Assembly (NCBI GenBank): GCA_016929355.1 | Contig: JAFGJA010000558.1 | Coordinates: 1 to 5,815 of the forward strand | DNA: 5,815 bases | Source: Anaerolineae bacterium | Lineage (GTDB): Bacteria; Chloroflexota; Anaerolineae; Aggregatilineales; Aggregatilineaceae | Reading direction: 5' to 3' | In this document: piece by piece, positions 1-4,708 of the stretch | How the letters are laid out: each line of letters starts with the position of its first letter | Numbering within the stretch: position 1 is the first letter of the stretch | Made by a program: the position numbers and the translations under genes | Notes under the pieces: generated by a model | What the model was told of the DNA's origin: nothing | What the model saw: the letters and a program-made list of their open reading frames with translations, nothing else | Databases searched by the model: none

Positions 1-1278
1 ATGTTGGGCCAACTGCCGCACATGACCGGCGTGCCAACACATGGCAGCGCCCCGTTATCCCAACTATGGCATTGGTTGGAAAATCTCGATCAATTGGATG
101 GGCAAACGACGATCATCGGCGTGGCGGCGTTTCTCATCATTTACCGGCTGCACCTGACCCGGCTGCGCAATCTGGCGACCTTGATCGCTATGTTGCTGAC
201 CGGGATCGCGGTGGCGCTGGTGGGATGGGATCGGGTGGAATTGGTGCGCGATCTGGCTCCGATACCGGGCAAAATGCCGGGTTTGATGCTGCCCAACCCG
301 ACTTACGCGCCCGATCTGCTGGTGGCGGCGCTGGCGCTGGCCGTGCTGGGATCGGTGCAAAGCGCGGCGATCACCAATACGTTTGTGGAGAGCAAATCGC
401 GTAAGGCGCGCCAACTCCAACCGCCGGATGTGAACCGCGATTTTGTGGCGCAGGGCCTCGCTAATATCGTCGGGGGCTTTTTTCAGAATATGGCGTCGGG
501 CGGATCGTTTTCGCGCACGGCGGTGAATGTCAATGCGGGGGCGCGGACGCGGCTGGCGAATATCTTCGCGGGGGTTTTTGTGGCGCTGTTCATGATCGCG
601 TTAGCGCCGTTGATCGAGCATGTCGCGTTGGCGGCGCTGGCCGGACACCTGATCGTCGCGGCAATGAGTGTGATTCGCCCGCGTATGATCGGGATGGTCT
701 GGCAGGTGAACGTTTCGGCGCGCATATCAATGGGCGTGACGTTTGCCTCGACGCTGATTCTCCCGTTGGAATACAGCATTTATATCGGGGTCGGCTTGTC
801 GTTGGCGATCTATGCGTATACGTCGGCCAGCAATATTCACGTTTCGTGTTTGATCCCGTTAGGCGACCAACACTACCGGGAAACCGCTATTCCCGCCGAA
901 CTACCGAGCCGGGAGCCGGTGGTGTTATCGGTGTCCGGCAATCTCTATTTTGCGGCGGTTAAGCGGCTCGAAGAACTGATGCCATCCCCGCAATCTGCCG
1001 AGCGCCCGGTGGTGATCTTGCGCCTGCGCGATAACCAATATTTGGGGAGTACGGGCATCCGGTTTCTGGAACACTATAACCAGCAGTTGCGCGAACGCGG
1101 CGGCAAACTGATTTTGACCGGCGTTGGACCGAAGATTGAGCATGAACTTGAACGCACCAATCACCTGGACTATTTTGGTGAGCATAGTGTGTTCAAGGCG
1201 GGGGATCAGGTTTTTGATGCAACCGAACACGCGCTGGCTTACGCGCGGACCTGGTTAGCGGAGACTGATGCGGGCTGA
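1..1278 (+). CDS. SulP-family anion permease with C-terminal STAS domain (5' partial)
   Basis: This is an inner-membrane transporter of the SulP/SLC26 family, which moves sulfate, bicarbonate or other anions; the substrate cannot be told here. The reading frame is open from base 1. The visible 425 residues match the region after the first several membrane helices. The full family is about 550-600 residues, so roughly 130-170 N-terminal residues lie upstream and the ATG at base 1 is probably internal. Hydrophobic segments are visible near residues 36-52, 58-76, 104-125, 185-202, 205-225 and 243-274. The family motif GSFSRTAVNVNAGARTRLAN lies at about 168-187. A cytoplasmic STAS domain covers about 304-418 with the core RLRDNQYLGSTGIRFLE (341-357). 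The Asp usual before the Ser/Thr is Gly349 here. The stop is TGA at 1276-1278. The kinase downstream has its own promoter. The family call is firm and the substrate unknown. Confidence 0.9.
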   Translation: MLGQLPHMTGVPTHGSAPLSQLWHWLENLDQLDGQTTIIGVAAFLIIYRLHLTRLRNLATLIAMLLTGIAVALVGWDRVELVRDLAPIPGKMPGLMLPNPTYAPDLLVAALALAVLGSVQSAAITNTFVESKSRKARQLQPPDVNRDFVAQGLANIVGGFFQNMASGGSFSRTAVNVNAGARTRLANIFAGVFVALFMIALAPLIEHVALAALAGHLIVAAMSVIRPRMIGMVWQVNVSARISMGVTFASTLILPLEYSIYIGVGLSLAIYAYTSASNIHVSCLIPLGDQHYRETAIPAELPSREPVVLSVSGNLYFAAVKRLEELMPSPQSAERPVVILRLRDNQYLGSTGIRFLEHYNQQLRERGGKLILTGVGPKIEHELERTNHLDYFGEHSVFKAGDQVFDATEHALAYARTWLAETDAG

Positions 1279-1299
1279 TCGCGTTATATCCGGTGTCCG

Positions 1300-1329
1300 T
1301 TGACGGTGTTTCTGTTGGCAGATTACAAT
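1300..1329 (+). promoter_or_regulatory. Sigma70-type promoter for the histidine kinase gene
   Basis: A TTGACG -35 box (1300-1305) and a TACAAT -10 box (1324-1329) are separated by 18 nt, each one base from consensus. The predicted start near 1336 gives a 5' leader of about 50 nt before the GTG start at 1389. The -35 box lies inside the small palindrome CCGTTGACGG (1297-1306) and between two direct CGGTGT copies (1291-1296 and 1304-1309), a possible but unproven operator. Confidence 0.6.
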
Positions 1330-1388
1330 GGCAGTGAGTTTTGGTGCGATGGTGTGCCGGGACATCAACTGTACGTTAGGGGATGTAA

Positions 1389-3719
1389 GTGAGTACTGTA
1401 AAACAATGGGCCAGAACGCTGGCGTCGCTGCCTGAGTTTGAGGATGAGGACATCGCGCTCATTGCGCGTTTTGCTTATCCGATTGCGTGGGCGGGCGTTT
1501 TTATTACGTCTGTCTTGTTTGTTGTCCACGCCGTTTTTGCACCAGCTAGCCAACTTTTTCGCCTTCAATTTGTGATCCCGATGTTTTTGATTTCGCTGCT
1601 GGCGGTGGGGTTAGTGCGCCGGGGCCGGATTGGGCAAACAGCGCGGAAACTTGTTGTTTTTGCCTGGATCGGTCTGGTGATCATAATGATCGAGCAAGGT
1701 GGGGCACGCGCGCCGAGTTTTGGCTTTTATGTGTTGATTGCGCTGTCACCGTTTATTGTGGGTCGCCGTTCCGGGACGATCCTGGCGGTGATGACCGTCG
1801 CAGTGGGGGTGGTTTTGCTGGTAGTGGGAGAGCAGACGGGCTGGCTGTCCCCGGTTGTAGAAGAAAGCGCCGCGTCATGGTGGCTGCGGTACAGCCTCGG
1901 CTTACTTTTTATTGCGATTCCAGCGGATTTGATGGCGTGCAACATCAGACGCACTTTACGCTCCAAGCAGGAAAGCGAGCGGCGGCATCGCAGTCTCTTT
2001 CAGGATTCGCCGGTGGCGTTGTGGGAAGAGGATTTTTCCGCGATCAAGCCGGTGATTGGCGATCTCAAGGCGCAAGGTGTGACCGATTTTCAAGCCTATT
2101 TTGGGCAGCATCCTGCCGCGCTCGCGCGGTGTGCGGGTTTGATTAATGTGTTGGATGTGAATCAGACGGCGCTGAAACTGTATGGTGCGACGGATAAGGC
2201 TGAGTTGTTGGCACACCTGAGTCCGACGAATCATGAAGCGGGGTATAAGGCATTTGGCGATGAATTGGTCGCTTTGGCCGAAGGTAAAACCGCCTTTGTG
2301 GGCGATCCCGCTATAATCTATACCGTGCATGGACAACCGCGTTATACCACGCTGCGCCTGTCGATTGTGCCCGGTCATGAGGAGCGATGGGATCGGGTGG
2401 TAGTATCGGTTTCCGATCTGACCGAGCAGTTGCAAACGCAGGCTGAACTGCAAACGCTGTACAATTTCCAGAGCTTGATCACGAATCTGGCGATGGATTT
2501 TATCAATATGTCGCCGGATGAACTGGATCAGGGCATTAATGAGGTGTTACAGCGCGTCACGCAGTTTATCGGGGCGGATGCCGGGATTGTGTTCCGGTTG
2601 TTGGATGATGATCCCAATAATGATAATCTGCTGGCGACGATCACGAACGAATGGATCGACCCGCGTTATACCCCGATGAGTCAGACGTTGGCCCAGGTGC
2701 GCGGGGCTGATTTCCCCTGGGTGCAGGATCAACTGCGTCACGCGGAAGTGGTCAATATTCACCGTGTCGCGGATCTGCCACCAGCCGCCCGGTCAATGGG
2801 CCGCATGATGGAAAATAACGGCATACGTTCGATGATCCTTGTGCCCCTGCTGATCTACCAGAGTCACATGCGGGGCTTTCTGGGGTATTGCACGCTGGCA
2901 TCCGAAGTCTACTGGCCGCCGGATGTGATCGCGCTGCTCAAAGTGGTCGCTGAAATTGTGATGAACGCGATGGAGCACCAACGCGCCCAGGCGCACCGCC
3001 TGGAATTGGTTGTGGAGCGCGAACGGGTGGATTTGCTGCGGTTGATGATCGGTAATTTGTCGCACGATCTGAAAGCGCCGCTTTCGGTGATCAAGGCGAA
3101 TCTGTATTTGGCGCAAAAATTACCTGATCCTGCGCGGCGACAGGCGAAGCTCGACGCAATTTTAGAACAGACAGAGCGGATCGATACGCTGATTCTGGAC
3201 CTGATGACGCTGGCCCGGTTGGAAAGTGGTGTGCCCGAATTGAAGCTGGAACCGTTGAATGTGGGCTTGCTGCTCAAAGATATTGCCGCGCAGTTGAAAC
3301 CCCTTTCCGAAGAAAAACGGCTGCATGTGACGGTGCATACGCCGCCGGATTTGCCGCCGGTGCTGGCGGATCGGAGCGAATTGAGTCGGGTTTTCGTGAA
3401 TCTGGTGCAGAATGCGATCAATTACACGCCGGAAGACCAATCGATCACGATTCGTGTGGGCCAACAGGATACGCAGATTGTGGCCGATATTCAGGATACG
3501 GGGATCGGCATCCCGGAAAAAGACCTGGCGCTGATCTTTGATCGCTTTTATCGCACCGATGAAGCGCGGGCGATGGTCGTGACCGGAACCGGGTTGGGGC
3601 TGCCGATTGTGAAGCGTATCGTTGAGATTCACGAGGGCGAAGTCGGCGTGCAGAGTGTGTTGGGGGCGGGGAGTACGTTTTCGGTGCGGCTCCCGATCTG
3701 GTCCGGCAAGTTTGTGTGA
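1389..3719 (+). CDS. Membrane sensor histidine kinase (6 TM, PAS, GAF, HisKA, HATPase)
   Basis: This is an inner-membrane two-component sensor kinase that should autophosphorylate on His559 and pass the phosphate to an unidentified response regulator. The start is GTG at 1389, supported by AGGGGA (1378-1383) five bases upstream. The 776 residues contain, in order: six hydrophobic segments (about 28-50, 61-77, 87-101, 111-125, 130-147, 165-184) with short connecting loops; a PAS-like region (about 198-345, starting RSLFQDSPVALWEEDFS); a GAF-like region (about 357-530); a short charged linker; an H box NLSHDLKAPLSVI around His559; an N box with Asn675 (VQNAINYTPE); a G1 box DTGIGI (703-708); an F box FDRFYR; and a G2 box TGTGLGLPIVKRI (from 732). 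All catalytic motifs are intact. There is no HAMP domain, receiver domain or adjacent regulator gene, so it looks like an orphan in this window. The signal sensed is unknown. It ends 19 bases before the next promoter, with no clear terminator of its own. Confidence 0.93.
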   Translation: MSTVKQWARTLASLPEFEDEDIALIARFAYPIAWAGVFITSVLFVVHAVFAPASQLFRLQFVIPMFLISLLAVGLVRRGRIGQTARKLVVFAWIGLVIIMIEQGGARAPSFGFYVLIALSPFIVGRRSGTILAVMTVAVGVVLLVVGEQTGWLSPVVEESAASWWLRYSLGLLFIAIPADLMACNIRRTLRSKQESERRHRSLFQDSPVALWEEDFSAIKPVIGDLKAQGVTDFQAYFGQHPAALARCAGLINVLDVNQTALKLYGATDKAELLAHLSPTNHEAGYKAFGDELVALAEGKTAFVGDPAIIYTVHGQPRYTTLRLSIVPGHEERWDRVVVSVSDLTEQLQTQAELQTLYNFQSLITNLAMDFINMSPDELDQGINEVLQRVTQFIGADAGIVFRLLDDDPNNDNLLATITNEWIDPRYTPMSQTLAQVRGADFPWVQDQLRHAEVVNIHRVADLPPAARSMGRMMENNGIRSMILVPLLIYQSHMRGFLGYCTLASEVYWPPDVIALLKVVAEIVMNAMEHQRAQAHRLELVVERERVDLLRLMIGNLSHDLKAPLSVIKANLYLAQKLPDPARRQAKLDAILEQTERIDTLILDLMTLARLESGVPELKLEPLNVGLLLKDIAAQLKPLSEEKRLHVTVHTPPDLPPVLADRSELSRVFVNLVQNAINYTPEDQSITIRVGQQDTQIVADIQDTGIGIPEKDLALIFDRFYRTDEARAMVVTGTGLGLPIVKRIVEIHEGEVGVQSVLGAGSTFSVRLPIWSGKFV

Positions 3720-3738
3720 ATCGTACAAACAGAAGTGC

Positions 3739-3767
3739 TTGACAAGGACTCGTAAACGCCGTATTCT
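3739..3767 (+). promoter_or_regulatory. Strong sigma70-type promoter for the lysW leader transcript
   Basis: A perfect TTGACA -35 box (3739-3744) and a TATTCT -10 box (3762-3767) are spaced by the ideal 17 nt. The predicted transcription start is about 3774-3777. It sits just after the kinase stop codon and is the only convincing promoter I see before lysW, which implies a roughly 600-nt leader containing two short ORFs and three terminators. Confidence 0.72.
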
Positions 3768-3843
3768 AAGCGGTGTACGGGGACGTTCCGTGCTTATTCA
3801 CAAAATGAACCGCAAAATATGCAATAAGAATTAAGGCGCAAAC

Positions 3844-3897
3844 ATGATGTTCGATTTCGGTAAGTGCAATCAGGTTAAGAAGCCCCACGTCAACTAG
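3844..3897 (+). CDS. Putative lysine-codon leader peptide 1 (17 aa)
   Basis: This very short ORF reads MMFDFGKCNQVKKPHVN. It starts at ATG-ATG (3844 or 3847) and is preceded by TAAGG (3832-3836) seven bases upstream of the first ATG. It has three Lys codons, all AAG: Lys7 (3862) and the adjacent pair Lys12-Lys13 (3877-3882). The pair lies two bases before the 5' arm of terminator 1, and the TAG stop (3895-3897) falls in that hairpin's loop and on the first base of its 3' arm. A ribosome held at the Lys pair would cover the 5' arm and should block the hairpin. The role as a regulatory leader is inferred from this geometry, from the lysW gene downstream and from similarity to the second short ORF at 4056. 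It could instead be a chance ORF. I know of no database match. Confidence 0.5.
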   Translation: MMFDFGKCNQVKKPHVN

Positions 3898-3912
3898 ACG
3901 AGTGGTTTTTTT
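3885..3912 (+). terminator. Intrinsic terminator T1 overlapping leader peptide 1
   Basis: CCACGTC (3885-3891) pairs with GACGAGTGG (3897-3905) through 7 base pairs and a two-base bulge, around a loop AACTA, followed by seven T (3906-3912). The 5' arm is made of codons of leader peptide 1 and the stop codon lies in the loop, so translation and termination are likely coupled. Its 3' arm is also complementary to the 5' arm of T2. Confidence 0.65.
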
Positions 3913-3955
3913 GCGCTGCACACCGAAACGCGCCAGAAAAACGAAATTTCCGAAG

Positions 3956-3979
3956 CCACTCGTCAGCGAGTGGTTTTTT
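3956..3979 (+). terminator. Intrinsic terminator T2
   Basis: A perfect 7-bp stem, CCACTCG (3956-3962) with CGAGTGG (3967-3973), has a TCAG loop and six T (3974-3979). It shares the string CGAGTGGTTTTTT with T1, about 67 bases upstream. CCACTCGTC (3956-3964) is a perfect 9-nt complement of the T1 3' arm GACGAGTGG (3897-3905), so an alternative long-range pairing would open T2. Confidence 0.8.
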
Positions 3980-3991
3980 GTTGGGGGAATG

Positions 3992-4025
3992 ACCCTAGCC
4001 CCCTCTCCCTCAGAGCGAGGGGGAG
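3992..4025. repeat. CCCTCTCCC-type palindromic intergenic repeat
   Basis: CTCTCCCTC (4003-4011) pairs with GAGGGGGAG (4017-4025) over 9 bp with one G-U wobble, around a five-base loop. The leading ACCCTAGCCCCC gives it the look of a small dispersed palindromic repeat often seen between genes in Chloroflexota and cyanobacteria (from memory). Related degenerate copies occur here at 4633-4657, 5567-5591 and 5785-5815. It separates the two leader-peptide modules. Confidence 0.6.
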
Positions 4026-4055
4026 AACAGGGAAATTGAACGTAGGAACAATCGC

Positions 4056-4106
4056 ATGATGAGCATCAACACATTGAAGAAGGCGAAGAAGCATAACACC
4101 AGTTAG
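4056..4106 (+). CDS. Putative lysine-rich leader peptide 2 (16 aa)
   Basis: This short ORF reads MMSINTLKKAKKHNTS and starts at ATG-ATG (4056 or 4059), eight bases after the Shine-Dalgarno-like AGGA (4044-4047). Four of its sixteen residues are Lys, all AAG and clustered within five codons (4077-4082 and 4086-4091), as expected for a ribosome-stalling sensor of charged tRNA-Lys. The first Lys codon overlaps one arm of an 11-bp stem. The TAG stop (4104-4106) is directly followed by the proposed antiterminator strand (4107-4114). The next protein genes are lysW and lysX of the aminoadipate lysine route, so codon content and target agree. From memory, leader-peptide attenuation has been reported for the lysine cluster of Thermus thermophilus. 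Translation is not proven. A chance ORF is possible but less likely given how well codons, structure and target fit. Confidence 0.72.
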   Translation: MMSINTLKKAKKHNTS

Positions 4107-4183
4107 CGGCGATGCAGCCGGTAGCGTGCTTCAATGTGTAAGTACCGCGCCCACCCGGAACATCGCCGGGGCGGGCGTTTTTT
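4069..4183 (+). promoter_or_regulatory. Transcription attenuator with mutually exclusive RNA structures (proposed lysine attenuator)
   Basis: Three competing pairings are visible. (a) ACACATTGAAG (4069-4079) with CTTCAATGTGT (4129-4139) is a perfect 11-bp stem that encloses a small CGGC/GCCG hairpin (4107-4110 with 4117-4120). (b) The antiterminator pairs CGGCGATG (4107-4114) with CATCGCCG (4161-4168), plus CCGG (4118-4121) with CCGG (4155-4158), 12 bp in all. (c) The terminator lies at 4148-4183. A ribosome stalled on the Lys codons would cover 4069-4079, free 4107-4121 to form (b) and prevent (c). A ribosome that reaches the stop at 4104 would mask 4107-4114 and let (c) form. The pairings are seen; the mechanism is inferred by analogy with trp/his-type attenuation. 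Confidence 0.72.
4148..4183 (+). terminator. Intrinsic terminator T3 (attenuator terminator)
   Basis: The outer stem CGCCC (4148-4152) with GGGCG (4173-4177) and the inner stem CCCGG (4154-4158) with CCGGG (4166-4170) are separated by a small internal loop (A against GC). The apical loop is AACATCG, and six T follow (4178-4183). It is very GC-rich and should be efficient. It lies 187 bases before the lysW start codon, so lysW expression from the upstream promoter requires readthrough. Confidence 0.88.
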
Positions 4184-4208
4184 GTTTGTAGTGCTGAGTA
4201 CGGAGTTG

Positions 4209-4264
4209 TTAGTGATTAGTTTTTGGTTGACCAGGGATGGGTTGGACTAAGAACTAATTACTAA
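4209..4264 (+). repeat. 18-bp hairpin in the lysW 5' leader
   Basis: Bases 4209-4226 (TTAGTGATTAGTTTTTGG) pair with 4247-4264 (CTAAGAACTAATTACTAA) over 18 consecutive positions. Fifteen are Watson-Crick pairs and three are G-U wobbles, and the loop is 20 bases. There is no T tract after it, so it is not a terminator. The AT-rich wording resembles dispersed intergenic repeats, and it follows a GTGCTGAGTACGGAG stretch (4191-4205) of similar repeat-like style. A role in mRNA stability is possible but unsupported. Confidence 0.6.
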
Positions 4265-4284
4265 TGGAGAAAACAATTAAAAGT

Positions 4285-4318
4285 GGCCCCATGTAGGGGC
4301 CGGTCAGCGTGTCGGCCC
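4285..4318 (+). repeat. Two overlapping, mutually exclusive GC-rich hairpins upstream of lysW
   Basis: GGCCCC (4285-4290) pairs perfectly with GGGGCC (4296-4301). Alternatively GGGCCG (4297-4302) pairs perfectly with CGGCCC (4313-4318). Both use 4297-4301, so only one can form. The GTAGGGGC...GCCCAGGGCGAACAC wording (4294-4328) looks like a remnant of a dispersed Chloroflexota palindrome of the same kind as the element near 5653. No T tract follows. Confidence 0.45.
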
Positions 4319-4330
4319 AGGGCGAACACT

Positions 4331-4351
4331 ACCAACTACCAATCACCAATC
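4331..4351 (+). repeat. Heptamer tandem repeat (ACCAATC type)
   Basis: Three consecutive 7-base units, ACCAACT, ACCAATC and ACCAATC, end four bases before the lysW Shine-Dalgarno sequence. They resemble the short heptanucleotide tandem repeats found between genes in cyanobacteria and Chloroflexota. The array is too short to infer a function. Confidence 0.4.
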
Positions 4352-4354
4352 AAT

Positions 4355-4360
4355 AAGGAG
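4355..4360 (+). promoter_or_regulatory. lysW ribosome binding site
   Basis: AAGGAG lies ten bases before the ATG at 4371 and fixes the lysW start. It is better than any site for the long overlapping frame that begins at 4283. Confidence 0.75.
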
Positions 4361-4370
4361 CAAATCAGCA

Positions 4371-4553
4371 ATGTCGAGCGTAACGTTAACTGCCGAATGT
4401 GTGGAATGTGGAGCCGAGATCAGTGTGCCCGCCGATGTGATGCAGGGCGAAATCCTGCCGTGTATGGACTGCGGCGCAGAGTTGGAAGTGATCGCGCTGG
4501 AGCCGTTGACGGTGGACCTCGCGCCGGTGGAAATGGAAGACTGGGGCGAGTAG
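4371..4553 (+). CDS. lysW: LysW amino-group carrier protein
   Basis: LysW is a small acidic cytoplasmic carrier. The gamma-carboxyl of its C-terminal Glu is joined by LysX to the alpha-amino group of alpha-aminoadipate, which protects that amino group and presents the intermediate to the later lysine-pathway enzymes (known for Thermus and archaea). The 60 residues have the usual family length. Four Cys in two CxxC pairs, Cys10/Cys13 (ECVEC) and Cys31/Cys34 (CMDC), form the expected zinc-binding N-terminal part. The tail EMEDWGE carries the diagnostic EDWGE ending with Glu60 as the attachment residue. The start at 4371 is set by AAGGAG ten bases upstream. The stop is TAG at 4551-4553. lysX follows on the same strand after 155 bases of repeat DNA. 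Expression is probably controlled by the leader with tandem terminators upstream. The same carrier can also serve arginine synthesis in some organisms. Confidence 0.95.
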   Translation: MSSVTLTAECVECGAEISVPADVMQGEILPCMDCGAELEVIALEPLTVDLAPVEMEDWGE

Positions 4554-4563
4554 AAATTTTTTA

Positions 4564-4599
4564 CCACAAAGGCACAAAGATCACAAAGAAGATCAAAGT
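4564..4599. repeat. CACAAAG short tandem repeat between lysW and lysX
   Basis: The unit CACAAAG recurs at 4565, 4573 and 4582, followed by a degenerate ATCAAAG at 4592, giving a period of 8-10 bases. This ACCACAAAGGCACAAAG wording is a common dispersed intergenic repeat in several environmental phyla (from memory). It lies between two genes that should be co-transcribed and appears to be an insertion. Confidence 0.5.
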
Positions 4600-4632
4600 A
4601 AGAGCAAGCGGTCAATGTCACAAACCTGTCTC

Positions 4633-4657
4633 CCCCTCGCCATCGCATGGAGAGGGG
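4633..4657. repeat. Palindromic repeat between lysW and lysX
   Basis: CCCCTC (4633-4638) and CCAT (4640-4643) pair with ATGG (4647-4650) and GAGGGG (4652-4657), with one G-A mismatch and a CGC loop. The flank GCCGGGGGGTGAGG (4657-4670) matches the CCCTCTCC...GGAGAGGGG repeat style also seen at 3992-4025. No T tract follows, so transcription should continue into lysX. Confidence 0.55.
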
Positions 4658-4708
4658 CCGGGGGGTGAGGTAAACAATACGGTAATGATGAGAGGGACAA
4701 CAAACACC

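Noticed and set aside
1..3. ATG at base 1 as the true start of the SulP gene
   Set aside because: The protein would lack the conserved N-terminal membrane helices of the family and begins in the middle of a recognisable SulP region, so the gene is better read as cut by the window edge.
3805..3834. 9-codon ORF MNRKICNKN ahead of leader peptide 1
   Set aside because: It has no ribosome binding site and few Lys codons, and it ends right at the Shine-Dalgarno sequence of the better ORF at 3844. Chance is the simpler explanation.
3622..3834. 70-codon frame across the end of the kinase gene
   Set aside because: It overlaps the conserved G2 box region of the kinase in another frame, runs through a promoter and resembles no protein family I know.
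4137..4150. T-box-like string GTACCGCG before terminator T3
   Set aside because: It matches only the end of the T-box consensus (GGNACCGCG). The AGGGTGG half is missing, and the upstream region holds a leader ORF instead of a Stem I with a specifier loop.
4227..4260. Possible promoter TTGACC ... TAATTA upstream of lysW
   Set aside because: The spacing is 22 nt and the boxes lie in the loop and 3' arm of a repeat hairpin. No alternative -10 box fits at 16-18 nt.
3774..4370. Lysine riboswitch (L-box) before lysW
   Set aside because: I do not see the conserved multi-helix core. The folds seen are simple hairpins and terminators tied to short ORFs.
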